Positions 14,380-22,587 are shown, counted from the stretch's first letter. The stretch: DNA of 28,006 nt from an uncultured Muribaculaceae bacterium (GCA_910587185.1 CAJULY010000027.1:1-28006), one strand, 5' to 3'. Notes: generated from the sequence alone by a model not told the origin. Program-made: numbers and translations.

Positions 14380-15993
14380 TCAGGAGTACATGCGCTCACG
14401 AGCGGCGAGGACTTTCTCATCGGTAATATAATCGTCATAATCCATCATCTTGTCGATGATGCCACTGGGTGTGAGCTCGATTATTCTGTTTGAGACAGTC
14501 TGAATGAATTCATGGTCGTGGGATGACATCAGAATAATGCCCTTGAAATTCTGGAGCGTATTGTTAAATGCCTGTATCGATTCCAGATCAAGGTGATTTG
14601 TCGGGGAATCAAGGATAAGAGTGTTTGCATCCTTGAGCATCATGCGGCTTATCATGCACCGCATTTTCTCACCTCCCGAAAGGACGGAAGCCTTCTTCAG
14701 CACTTCCTCGCCGGAGAACAGCATTCTGCCAAGGAATCCTTTGAGATAAATCTCGCTTGAGTCATCACTGAACTGGCAGAGCCAGTCAACAAGATTCATA
14801 TCGGTATTGAAAAAGCCTGAATTGTCAAGCGGGAGATAGGCCGACGTAATAGTCTGGCCCCAGTCATAAGTGCCGGAATCAGGTTTACGGTTTCCTGTAA
14901 TTATCTCGAAAAGAGCCGTCATCGCGCGAGGGTCTCGACTGAGGAAAGCCACCTTGTCACCCTTTTCTATCTGGAAATTAACATCGGAAAAAAGCACATC
15001 GCCGTCAACGGATGCCGACAGCCCGTGGACTTCGAGAATCTTGTTGCCCGGCTCGCGCTGGGGAGTGAATATTATACCCGGATAGCGGCGGCTGGAAGGC
15101 TGAATCTCCTCGATATTAAGCTTTTCAAGCATTTTTTTGCGAGAGGTCGTCTGCTTCGATTTGGCAACGTTGGCACTGAAGCGTTGTATGAATTCAAGAA
15201 GTTCCTTTCGTTTTTCCTCTGCCTTCTTGTTCTGCTGTTGCTGCTGTCGCAAGGCAAGCTGCGAAGATTCGTACCAGTAGCTGTAGTTGCCGGCGAAAAG
15301 CGACATCTTGTTGTAATCAATGTCGAGAGTGTGGGTCGATACCGAATCAAGGAAGTGGCGGTCATGTGAAACCACAAGCACCGTATTCTCGCAATTTGAG
15401 AGATAGTTCTCCAGCCAGCTCACAGTGTCAAGGTCAAGGTCGTTAGTCGGCTCGTCGAGAAGAAGATTGTCAGGATTACCGAAAAGCGCCTTTGCCAGAA
15501 GGACACGTACTTTCTCGTTTCCCGAGAGATCGCGCATCAACATGGAGTGGCGGTCCTCCTTGATGCCGAGGCCGCTTAGGAGGGCCGCAGCATCGCTTTC
15601 GGCATTCCATCCTTCAAGTTCGGCGAATCGCTCCTCGAGTTCAGATGCTCTGATACCGTCGGCATCACTGAAATCCTCCTTCGAATAAAGGGCGTCTTTC
15701 TCTTTCATGATGTCCCATAGAACCGTATGCCCCTGAAGCACCGTGTCAATCACCGTACAGTCATCATATTTGAAGTGATCCTGCTCAAGCACACTCATTC
15801 GTTCTCCCGGCCCTTGAGTTATGTTGCCGCGAGTAGGAGTAAGCTCCCCTGAAAGTATCTTCATCAAAGTCGATTTACCGGCTCCATTGGCACCTATTAT
15901 TCCATAACAGTTGCCCGGGGTGAACTTCATATTGACATCCTGAAAAAGGATCCGTTTGCCAAACTGCATGGCAAGATCATTTACCGCTATCAT
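14380..15993 (-). CDS. ABC-F family ATPase with degenerate second nucleotide site
   Basis: The 537-residue protein contains two ABC domains without membrane segments, joined by a charged linker (about 243-305, with a Gln run). Domain 1 is intact: Walker A GANGAGKS (34-41), signature LSGNE (156-160), Walker B LLLDEPTND (177-185), switch His210. In domain 2 the Walker A slot reads SRDPRAMT (352-359), lacking Gly-Lys, and Walker B reads LILDSPTNHLD with Ser463 in place of the catalytic Glu; its signature LSGGEK is retained. ABC-F proteins act on the ribosome E site in translation or antibiotic protection. This layout recalls the YbiT/YkpA branch, and one site is probably hydrolytically inactive. 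A resistance role cannot be inferred. Confidence 0.88.
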   Translation of the reverse strand: MIAVNDLAMQFGKRILFQDVNMKFTPGNCYGIIGANGAGKSTLMKILSGELTPTRGNITQGPGERMSVLEQDHFKYDDCTVIDTVLQGHTVLWDIMKEKDALYSKEDFSDADGIRASELEERFAELEGWNAESDAAALLSGLGIKEDRHSMLMRDLSGNEKVRVLLAKALFGNPDNLLLDEPTNDLDLDTVSWLENYLSNCENTVLVVSHDRHFLDSVSTHTLDIDYNKMSLFAGNYSYWYESSQLALRQQQQQNKKAEEKRKELLEFIQRFSANVAKSKQTTSRKKMLEKLNIEEIQPSSRRYPGIIFTPQREPGNKILEVHGLSASVDGDVLFSDVNFQIEKGDKVAFLSRDPRAMTALFEIITGNRKPDSGTYDWGQTITSAYLPLDNSGFFNTDMNLVDWLCQFSDDSSEIYLKGFLGRMLFSGEEVLKKASVLSGGEKMRCMISRMMLKDANTLILDSPTNHLDLESIQAFNNTLQNFKGIILMSSHDHEFIQTVSNRIIELTPSGIIDKMMDYDDYITDEKVLAARERMYS

Positions 15994-16014
15994 TGAACTG
16001 ATTTAAACTTATTT

Positions 16015-16022
16015 CAAAATTA
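16015..16022 (-). promoter_or_regulatory. Putative -7 element proximal to the ABC-F gene
   Basis: Minus-strand TAATTTTG; predicts a start near 16010 and a leader of about 17 nt. No TTG at the -33 spacing, so strength is uncertain. Confidence 0.4.
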
Positions 16023-16214
16023 TAATCCAGAACTGACGGAAACTCCGGTTTTAACTTTTCGAAAGCGCCACGGCTGATTCTCTCTTTTTTCAAACGCAAC
16101 GGTCCAGATCGCTCTATCAAAAGGACTGACAGGGCGCGTAATCATTCTCGAAACGTTAATCCGTTAAGTTTATATCAGTTCATTATCTTTTTCTTACCTT
16201 ATTGATTCAGGGTG

Positions 16215-16230
16215 CAAAGTTACAAAATTA
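16215..16230 (-). promoter_or_regulatory. Tandem distal -7 elements upstream of the ABC-F gene
   Basis: Two adjacent minus-strand matches, TAACTTTG (16215-16222) and TAATTTTG (16223-16230). The second has a TTG 23 nt upstream (16254-16256). If used, they would give a leader of more than 200 nt. Confidence 0.35.
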
Positions 16231-16334
16231 TCCTCAATCCGTAAAATCACGTTCAATCACTTAATGACTCGGAGCTTGACGAGAACTTTCGAAACATAAC
16301 GGATGTTACTTCTACGAATTTAATTATCAATATT

Positions 16335-16637
16335 ATGAACGCACAAGACGAAATGATTCAAGCCAAAGCTGACCAGGCGATAAGCAAAGCTGCAGCCACA
16401 GTCAGCGCGGACGCCGCCAAAGATGCCGCAGCCGCAACAGCATCAGCCTTAAAAGCTAATGCGACTGAAAAATGCGCCGACGTAAAAGAAAAAGTATCGG
16501 ATCTCGCCGACAATGTAAAATCAAAAGTCGGAGCTGCTACCGGCGCTTTCACGGAGAAGGCAAAAGCCGCCACATCTGACTTTCTTGAGAAAGCGGCCGA
16601 AAAAGCCCAGGATCTTGCCGACAAACTGAAACAATAG
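16335..16637 (+). CDS. Ala/Lys-rich LEA-like helical protein of unknown function
   Basis: The 100-residue product is 30% Ala and 15% Lys, with no Pro, Trp, Tyr, His or Arg and one Cys. Short repeats such as EKAKAAT, EKAAEKAQDLADKLK and VKEKVSDLADNVKSKV give a long amphipathic helix reminiscent of group 3 LEA or apolipoprotein-like proteins, which in other organisms protect cells from desiccation or bind membranes. There is no signal peptide or membrane span, so it is probably cytoplasmic. It is a single-gene unit: a terminator follows at 16663-16700. No vegetative -7 element is visible upstream, hinting at an alternative sigma factor. Function is not assigned. Confidence 0.75.
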   Translation: MNAQDEMIQAKADQAISKAAATVSADAAKDAAAATASALKANATEKCADVKEKVSDLADNVKSKVGAATGAFTEKAKAATSDFLEKAAEKAQDLADKLKQ

Positions 16638-16662
16638 GAAACGGGCGTTGTAACAAAACCGA

Positions 16663-16700
16663 AGGCCATGACAGGTAAATATCTATCATGGCCTATTTTT
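16663..16700 (+). terminator. Rho-independent terminator of the LEA-like gene
   Basis: AGGCCATGA (16663-16671) pairs with TCATGGCCT (16686-16694); the loop can extend the stem (AGGTA/TATCT). TTTTT follows at 16696-16700. On the minus strand a TTTT lies 4 nt past the stem, so it may also end the acyl-CoA ligase transcript. Confidence 0.8.
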
Positions 16701-16702
16701 CA

Positions 16703-18367
16703 TCACTGATAAAGATAACGTTTTATCGATCGCTTGGGAGTCTTCTCAAATTCATTGGCACGCAACTGGATTTCATCGACGCGTTCGTATGGAGCCGTCA
16801 GTCTGTTGAGTTCCTGCCGCACCTTTTCCATCACCTGAGGCATCATTTCACTGGTCAGTCTTGATTTGTCCATTGCCTCGAAATCGGGATAGACCAGCGC
16901 AACAAGTTTGTTTCCTCTCTGCACTATCAGACTCTCTGCCACATAAGGAAGATTATTGAGTTTGTTCTCTATCTCTTCGGGGTAGATATTCTGGCCTGAA
17001 GCAGAGAGAAGCATAGTCTTGTAACGTCCTTTTATGAATATGGTACCTGCATCGGCGATCGTTCCCATATCTCCGGTATGAAGCCATCCGTCCTTGTCAA
17101 GGACCTCTGAGGTAGCTTGCGGATTCTTATAATAGCCTTTCATGACATTCTCCCCTTTGACACATATCTCACCCGGAATATAAGCTTCGTTGTCGGAAAG
17201 TATTTTCGAATACATCAGCCCGGGAAGTGTACGACCCGACGAACCGGGAATAAAACGACGCCAGGGTGTGAAACTGATCAGAGGGCCGCATTCCGTCATT
17301 CCATAACCTACGGAAATCGGGAACTTGATTTTCATCAGGAATTCCTCGACTTCGGGATTCAGCGCGGCGCCCCCAACAATAATCTGCTCAAACTCTCCGC
17401 CGAAAGCCTCTATCAGTTTTGCCCTGATCTTTGAATAGACTCGGCCACGCAGAATCGGTATGGCCATCATTCTGCGTATCGAGGGTTTGGAGATAATCGG
17501 CAGTAACTGTTTCTTATATATCTTCTCCAGCACAAGTGGAACGGAAAGCACAAGTGTTGGTTTGACTTCCTGCATCGCCTTTATGAGCAGTTTGGGTGTC
17601 GGCATTTTTCCAAATACGGTAACATGAGAACCGACGGCGAGAGGGGCAAGCATGTCGAAAGCGCAGCCGTAGGCATGAGCGAGCGGGAGGAACCCGAGCG
17701 ACCGGGAACCGGGATAATGAAGCTTGGAACGCATGGCATATACGACATTTCCACAAAGGTTGTTGAGAGTAAGCATGACACCTTTGGAAAATCCCGTAGT
17801 TCCGGACGTGTAATTGATTTCAGCCACAGCATCTTTCGGGAAAATACCGTAAGCGACATTATTGGGGCCAAAGCCGTCGGGGAAGCGACGGTTGAAAGCT
17901 TTGGTAAGACTCGTCAGAATCTTGTTGACCATGTCATCGTTCTTGAGGTGATGGCCGAGCAGTTGCTGATTGTCAAGAGACATTGCGATCTTTATCGCCG
18001 GAAGATGGTCGAAATCGAGATGTTCCCAAATATGGTCGCTGACGAAAAGCATGACTGAATCGCTATGGTTCAGAATATGCTGCGCGTCCTGCGGGTTAAA
18101 ATCAGGAAGAATCGGAACCACGACGGCTCCATAGGTGAGAATCGCCATATATGACACCACCCATGAGACAGAGTTCTTTCCGAGAAGTCCGACCTTGTCA
18201 CCCGGACGCACTCCACTCAATTCAAAGAAAATGTGAGTGCGGGCAATACGTCTTGCCAGATCTGCGTATGTCAGAGTTTCATCTGTGGTATATTCGGTCA
18301 GGGCCGGGGACTCCCAATTCTCGCGAAACGAGGAAGCATAAATCTGAAGGATGTCTTCACTAAGCAT
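16703..18367 (-). CDS. AMP-binding long-chain fatty acid--CoA ligase
   Basis: With the start at 18367 the product has 554 residues (MLSEDILQIYASSFREN). It carries the adenylate-forming signature YTSGTTGFSKG (about 186-196), the A5 motif YGMTECGPL, and the A7 motif LHTGDMGTI, followed by FIKGRYKTMLLSASGQNIYPEEIE, as in bacterial long-chain acyl-CoA synthetases. It would activate fatty acids with ATP and CoA at the cytoplasmic membrane. In-frame ATGs at 18433 and 18472 exist; the 18472 start lies upstream of the predicted promoter (-7 at 18451-18458). The family alignment suggests 18367, though 18433 remains possible. The gene is divergent from mtaB. Confidence 0.88.
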   Translation of the reverse strand: MLSEDILQIYASSFRENWESPALTEYTTDETLTYADLARRIARTHIFFELSGVRPGDKVGLLGKNSVSWVVSYMAILTYGAVVVPILPDFNPQDAQHILNHSDSVMLFVSDHIWEHLDFDHLPAIKIAMSLDNQQLLGHHLKNDDMVNKILTSLTKAFNRRFPDGFGPNNVAYGIFPKDAVAEINYTSGTTGFSKGVMLTLNNLCGNVVYAMRSKLHYPGSRSLGFLPLAHAYGCAFDMLAPLAVGSHVTVFGKMPTPKLLIKAMQEVKPTLVLSVPLVLEKIYKKQLLPIISKPSIRRMMAIPILRGRVYSKIRAKLIEAFGGEFEQIIVGGAALNPEVEEFLMKIKFPISVGYGMTECGPLISFTPWRRFIPGSSGRTLPGLMYSKILSDNEAYIPGEICVKGENVMKGYYKNPQATSEVLDKDGWLHTGDMGTIADAGTIFIKGRYKTMLLSASGQNIYPEEIENKLNNLPYVAESLIVQRGNKLVALVYPDFEAMDKSRLTSEMMPQVMEKVRQELNRLTAPYERVDEIQLRANEFEKTPKRSIKRYLYQ

Positions 18368-18450
18368 GGCTAATCTTTCGGTATATTTGGTTATTTCAAG
18401 GAAAACGCGGGTGAAAGCCCGTTGGTTTTCCATAAATCTCTTTTTGGAGA

Positions 18451-18458
18451 CAAAATTA
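18451..18458 (-). promoter_or_regulatory. Putative -7 element of the acyl-CoA ligase gene
   Basis: Minus-strand TAATTTTG. It predicts transcription from about 18445, supporting a start downstream of 18445. No TTG lies at 19-20 nt. Confidence 0.4.
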
Positions 18459-18480
18459 ATGTTTTTTGCCAAACATTTTC

Positions 18481-18488
18481 TAACTTTG
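18481..18488 (+). promoter_or_regulatory. Putative -7 element of mtaB
   Basis: TAACTTTG matches TAnnTTTG; predicted start near 18494 with a 25-nt leader to the ATG at 18520. The best TTG (18466-18468) is only 12 nt away, so the -33 part is weak. Confidence 0.45.
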
Positions 18489-18519
18489 CACCGCTCTTTT
18501 CAGCGTTTTATTAAAAATA

Positions 18520-19836
18520 ATGACAAATCAACCTGTTGCACTCTTCAGAAAGGCACTTTACCATACATTCGGCTGCAAACTGAATTTCGCCGAGACCTCC
18601 TCGCTTGCAAAACGCATGGAAACACTGGGTGTCTCTCGAGTGAAAGAGGGCGAGACGCCCGACATCATCATTGTCAACAGCTGTTCAGTGACCGAACTTG
18701 CCGACAAAAAATGCCGACAGGCCATCAGGTCTTTCGCCCGCAAATATCCTGCGGCCGTCATAGCCGTGACGGGCTGTTACGCGCAGCTGAAACCAACGGA
18801 AGCGGCGGCTCTTCCCAATGTGGCCATTGTCGCCGGGGCCGAGCAGAAGGGCTCTCTCCCCGAAATGATAATGGAATGGTTCGAAACTCACGATAACGAG
18901 ACAGCCGTTTCGAAACTCGCCGACATCAACTCATTCGTTCCTTCATGCTCACGCGGCGACAGGACCCGATATTTTCTCAAAGTACAGGATGGATGCAACT
19001 ATTACTGCTCCTACTGTACGATACCGATGGCCAGAGGTCGGAGCCGCAGCGGTCAGATCGAAGACATTGTCAGTCAGGCACGTCAGGCGGCCGCCGAGGG
19101 TGGGAAAGAGATTGTCATCACCGGAGTCAATATCGGCGACTTCGGATTCGGGCGTAAAGATAATTTTTTCGACCTGATACGTCGTCTCGACGAAGTGGAA
19201 GGAATAGAACGTTACCGCATCTCTTCCATCGAACCGAATCTTCTGACGGAAGAGATGATCAAATGGGTAGCTACGAGCCGTGCCTTCATGCCCCACTTCC
19301 ATTTACCGCTCCAATCAGGCGACGACGAGGTCCTGAAGCTTATGCGCCGTCGTTATGACACATCACTTTACCGACATCGTGTAGAAACCATCCGCGAATA
19401 TATTCCCGACGCTTTCATCGGAGTCGATCTCATAACCGGCGTCAGAGGCGAGACTCAGGATCGCTTCGAAAATTCCAAGCGATTCGTGGAATCGCTACCT
19501 GTCTCGCGGCTGCATGTGTTCCCCTACTCCGAACGCCCCGGGACGCGGGCGCTTACGGAGATCGATCACATAGTAAGCCAAGAAGACAAGCACCGCCGCT
19601 GCCACGAAATGATTGGTATAAGCGACAAAAAACTTGCGGATTTCACCGGGCGTTTCATCGGTACAGTGCGTAAGGTCCTTGTCGAACACACCGCACACTC
19701 CGACGGAACCCTTTCGGGTTTTACCGACAACTATATAAAAGTAAAAATAAACGCTGACATCTCGCTTGCCAACACTATCGTCGAAGCGCGCCTCGACGAA
19801 ATCAGAGGCGAAGATGTCATAGCTACAGTCATATAA
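18520..19836 (+). CDS. mtaB: tRNA t6A37 methylthiotransferase MtaB
   Basis: The 438-residue radical-SAM enzyme adds a methylthio group to t6A at position 37 of tRNA (ms2t6A). The N-terminal UPF0004 domain supplies Cys19 (TFGCKLN), Cys55 (NSCSVT) and Cys86 (TGCYAQ) for one iron-sulphur cluster; CNYYCSYC (Cys159, 163, 166) binds the radical-SAM cluster. A TRAM-like C-terminal stretch (GTVRKVLVEH...DNYIKVKI) binds tRNA. KLN after the first Cys and length favour MtaB over MiaB or RimO. The stop overlaps the glycosyltransferase start by one base (TAATG), so the two are coupled. Confidence 0.92.
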   Translation: MTNQPVALFRKALYHTFGCKLNFAETSSLAKRMETLGVSRVKEGETPDIIIVNSCSVTELADKKCRQAIRSFARKYPAAVIAVTGCYAQLKPTEAAALPNVAIVAGAEQKGSLPEMIMEWFETHDNETAVSKLADINSFVPSCSRGDRTRYFLKVQDGCNYYCSYCTIPMARGRSRSGQIEDIVSQARQAAAEGGKEIVITGVNIGDFGFGRKDNFFDLIRRLDEVEGIERYRISSIEPNLLTEEMIKWVATSRAFMPHFHLPLQSGDDEVLKLMRRRYDTSLYRHRVETIREYIPDAFIGVDLITGVRGETQDRFENSKRFVESLPVSRLHVFPYSERPGTRALTEIDHIVSQEDKHRRCHEMIGISDKKLADFTGRFIGTVRKVLVEHTAHSDGTLSGFTDNYIKVKINADISLANTIVEARLDEIRGEDVIATVI

Positions 19837-20870
19837 TGTCTGAATATACCACCAATACCGATTCGGCCGACGTTGCAGTCATCATTCTCAATTGGAACGG
19901 CGCCTCCCTGCTGAGGGAGTTCCTGCCTCCATTGATTGAAAATACGCCTCCATGCGGACATGTAATCGTAGCCGACAACGGTTCCGACGATGACTCACTG
20001 AAAATTCTGGCAGAAGAATTTCCCGAGGTAGAAGTTCTTAAATTCGATAAAAACCATGGATATGCTGAAGGCTACAATCTCGCCATCAGGCATTATTCGG
20101 CGAAATATCCCTATGCAGTCCTCTTCAACAGCGACGCTACGGCTTTCTCCGACTGGCTGACACCTCTTCGCGATTTCATGGAGAACAATCCGCAGTATGC
20201 CGCCTGTCAGCCGAAAATCCTTTCTTATCGCGAACGTGGAAAATTCGAATATGCCGGAGCGGCCGGCGGCTTCATTGACCGTAACGGGTATCCATATTGC
20301 CGCGGACGAATTTTCGATACCGTCGAAAGCGACCAAGGCCAGTATGACACCACAATGGATGTGTTCTGGGCAACCGGCGCCTGCCTGATGGTACGGTCGG
20401 AGATATATAACGACTGCGGAGGTCTTGACAAAATGTTTTTCGCCCACATGGAAGAAATTGATCTCTGCTGGCGCATGCAGCTTGCAGGCTACAAGCTGGC
20501 TGCTGTCACTACAGCCTGCATCTACCATCTGGGGGGAGGCAGCCTCGATGCAAAGAATCCGCGCAAGACCTATCTGAATTTCCGAAACAATCTTCTGATG
20601 ATGCATAAGAATCTGCCCGACTCTGTCAGAAGCGCATCACTGCTGAAGAGAAGACTGCTTGACACGATAGCATGGGCAAAAGCCGCTGTGACTTTCGACT
20701 GGGCAAATGCCCGAGCCATATTTAGAGCTCACAGAGATTTCGCAAAAATGAGGCAAAGCTACACCGAGCACCCTTCGGTCGATCTGCTCCACACCCTTCC
20801 GAAACGACCTAACATCCTTCTGGATTATTTTCTGCGGCGCAAAAAGAAGTTTGACGAATTACATCGTTGA
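19836..20870 (+). CDS. Family 2 glycosyltransferase
   Basis: The 344-residue protein begins its catalytic fold at VAVIILNWNGASLL (13-26), with VIVADNGSDDDS (44-54) and the acidic NSD motif at 98-100 for metal/nucleotide-sugar binding. HMEEIDLCWRMQLAGY (204-219) is the conserved motif of rhamnosyl-type GT-A enzymes (WbbL/RfbN-like), so a cell-surface polysaccharide or LPS role is likely, though donor and acceptor are unknown. No signal peptide or transmembrane helix is evident. It is coupled to mtaB, with no obvious metabolic link. The last 62 nt overlap, antisense, the tail of tcdA. Confidence 0.88.
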   Translation: MSEYTTNTDSADVAVIILNWNGASLLREFLPPLIENTPPCGHVIVADNGSDDDSLKILAEEFPEVEVLKFDKNHGYAEGYNLAIRHYSAKYPYAVLFNSDATAFSDWLTPLRDFMENNPQYAACQPKILSYRERGKFEYAGAAGGFIDRNGYPYCRGRIFDTVESDQGQYDTTMDVFWATGACLMVRSEIYNDCGGLDKMFFAHMEEIDLCWRMQLAGYKLAAVTTACIYHLGGGSLDAKNPRKTYLNFRNNLLMMHKNLPDSVRSASLLKRRLLDTIAWAKAAVTFDWANARAIFRAHRDFAKMRQSYTEHPSVDLLHTLPKRPNILLDYFLRRKKKFDELHR

Positions 20871-21594
20871 CCACGAGCGACGCAAGCATCATTCCGAATA
20901 TAGCGGTTATATGACAGAGAGCGCCATTAAACGCCACTTTATCAAATGACATAGCTCCGCCGTCAGCCATCTCCTCTCCACGGTTCTGAACCAGTTCATC
21001 TGAGAAAACACATTTGAACTTTCTGCGTGGCAATAATCCCGATTTCTTGAATCGGCGACGCAACGCTGCCGCAAGCGGACATCCCTTGACTTTCCAGAAC
21101 TCGGCTATCTGAATTCGGGAGGGATCCAGCTTTAGGGCCGCCCCCATGGAGGAATAGAATCGCGTGCGCGAGGAGGTTGCCCTCAGAATGAGAAGTGCTT
21201 TATCCGCGAGCGAATCAATAGCGTCAATTGTATAATCGTATGAGTCAAGATCAAAGTCATCGGCCGTCGCTTTGTCATAGCGACCGTTCACGACTCTTAT
21301 ATCGGCATCGGGGGCTATATCGAGCAGTCTGTCGCGCATGACCTCAACCTTGCTTTTACCGACCGTGGACGTCATTGCAGGAAGCTGACGGTTTATATTC
21401 GACTCCGCCACCGTATCGGCGTCAACTATTGTCAGTTGTCTTATTCCGGAACGAACGAGAGATTCAGCAGCCCAGCTGCCTACTCCTCCCAGGCCGAAAA
21501 GAATCACTTTTTTCTTTCCGAGAGTGTCAGTGGCCTCCCTCCCTATCAGCCGCGAAACACGACTCAGACGTAACGCCTCGCCATTATCTGCCAT
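20809..21594 (-). CDS. tcdA: tRNA threonylcarbamoyladenosine dehydratase TcdA
   Basis: The 261-residue E1/ThiF-family protein has the nucleotide-binding loop GLGGVGSW (34-41), TIVDADTVAESNINRQ (the Asp/Arg adenylation residues), and YTIDAIDSLADKA, with the CsdL/TcdA-type GCPLAAALRRRFKKSG. It uses ATP to cyclise t6A37 to ct6A in tRNAs reading ANN codons. Its start overlaps the stop of the NlpC/P60 gene by one base (TGATG). The C-terminal tail of about 20 residues is encoded opposite the glycosyltransferase end. It sits two genes from mtaB, which acts on the same nucleoside. Confidence 0.93.
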   Translation of the reverse strand: MADNGEALRLSRVSRLIGREATDTLGKKKVILFGLGGVGSWAAESLVRSGIRQLTIVDADTVAESNINRQLPAMTSTVGKSKVEVMRDRLLDIAPDADIRVVNGRYDKATADDFDLDSYDYTIDAIDSLADKALLILRATSSRTRFYSSMGAALKLDPSRIQIAEFWKVKGCPLAAALRRRFKKSGLLPRRKFKCVFSDELVQNRGEEMADGGAMSFDKVAFNGALCHITAIFGMMLASLVVNDVIRQTSFCAAENNPEGC

Positions 21595-22415
21595 CAGTCA
21601 AAGAAATCATAATCGGGTTCTTCCTCGCCTTCAGTCGAAGCGATTTCGGGAGAATTCTGTTTTGGCTCGGTTTTACCTGACGCGAAGACCTGCGAGGGAA
21701 GCGGGGTGGTGAAATTCTCTGATCTGGCAGGAATCTTATTGGCTTTTTTATTTGTCTGAGCAGTCAGATCATCAAGCGATATTTCAGGGACTTTGCGGCG
21801 CGGAGCGGCTTTGATTTGCTTTCCGGAAGTTTTATCAAGCAGAGCGTAATAACGCTCAACGCGTCCGGAAGAATGATAGTTCTTGACAAAATACGGGTTG
21901 TCAAGGGGGGTTATGATAACCCCTTTGCTCGAGGAAGAATGCACCATGTTGCCTTCCCCTATATATATGCCGACATGCCCAACACGGTCACCGCCGCGCA
22001 CGGTGAAGAACACCAGATCGCCGGGAGTCAGTTCCTCACGTTTTATACTGCGGCAATATTCCATCTGCTTTGCCGAATTGCGGGGAAGATCGATTTTAAG
22101 TGACCGCTGATAGACCTGCAGGACGAATCCGGAGCAATCTACACCCTTACGGTCATTGCCTCCCCAGGCATAAGGCGTTCCGATCCAGGAGTCAGCTTCT
22201 TTGAGAAGAGACTGGGTGACGGGATTATCGGCTACTTTCATATCTATGTGAGCCATCGGGGCCTTTGAAGGGCGACGCGGTGTCTCAGGTACATTTTTCT
22301 GCTTGTCATACGTTGATTTTGACGCTGTGTGGCGCTGCGGACCGCAAGATACGGCACCGACAGTCAACACGCACGCAACTGCTATCCGAATGATTGATTT
22401 ATACGAAAATGTCAT
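21594..22415 (-). CDS. NlpC/P60 peptidoglycan hydrolase (probable lipoprotein)
   Basis: The 273-residue protein has an N-terminal signal (YKSIIRIAVACVLTVGAVSC, Cys24, imperfect lipobox) and an NlpC/P60 cysteine-peptidase domain (about 66-195): Cys94 in GVDCSGF, His147 in RVGHVGIY and His159 in NMVHSSS form the expected triad. Such enzymes cut gamma-D-Glu-meso-DAP stem peptides. A Lys/Pro-rich tail ends in an acidic run (EEEPDYDFFD). An upstream in-frame ATG at 22478 precedes the likely promoter (-7 at 22444-22451); 22415 gives the signal peptide. Its stop overlaps the tcdA start, so both are expressed together. Confidence 0.9.
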   Translation of the reverse strand: MTFSYKSIIRIAVACVLTVGAVSCGPQRHTASKSTYDKQKNVPETPRRPSKAPMAHIDMKVADNPVTQSLLKEADSWIGTPYAWGGNDRKGVDCSGFVLQVYQRSLKIDLPRNSAKQMEYCRSIKREELTPGDLVFFTVRGGDRVGHVGIYIGEGNMVHSSSSKGVIITPLDNPYFVKNYHSSGRVERYYALLDKTSGKQIKAAPRRKVPEISLDDLTAQTNKKANKIPARSENFTTPLPSQVFASGKTEPKQNSPEIASTEGEEEPDYDFFD

Positions 22416-22443
22416 ATTTGTCAGAATGGATGGATTAGGCTGA

Positions 22444-22451
22444 CAAAGATA
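22444..22451 (-). promoter_or_regulatory. Putative -7 element of nlpC/P60-tcdA
   Basis: Minus-strand TATCTTTG; predicted start near 22438 with a leader of about 22 nt, which supports the signal-peptide start at 22415. No good TTG at -33. Confidence 0.45.
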
Positions 22452-22579
22452 CGGATAAAAAGCTTTAGTTTTATACACTTTTTGACTTTTTCAGCCTAAA
22501 TTTTATTAAAAAACCGACGCGCCGATATTAAATCATTTTAAATAAGAGCCCGACACGAATATCGGAATGATTATTGCGT

Positions 22580-22587
22580 TATCTTTG
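22580..22587 (+). promoter_or_regulatory. Putative -7 element of the DegP-like gene
   Basis: TATCTTTG, predicted start near 22593 with a leader of about 52 nt. No TTG at -33. An inverted repeat CCGATATT (22522-22529)/AATATCGG (22558-22565) lies just upstream, possibly an operator; no heat-shock-type CIRCE element is seen. Confidence 0.4.

Larger units (their letters stand above)
15994..16334. other. Intergenic region between divergent ABC-F and LEA-like genes
   Basis: 341 bp with no coding sequence. It holds minus-strand -7 candidates at 16015-16022, 16215-16222 and 16223-16230, and two copies of the palindrome TTTCGAAA (16057-16064 and 16287-16294), both preceded by AACT. No TAnnTTTG element faces the LEA-like gene. 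A structured RNA in this region is possible but not demonstrated. Confidence 0.5.

Noticed and set aside
14380..15993. Antibiotic-resistance ribosomal protection protein
   Set aside because: The sequence resembles the general YbiT/YkpA-type branch, and no linker-loop feature specific to a resistance subgroup could be recognised by eye.
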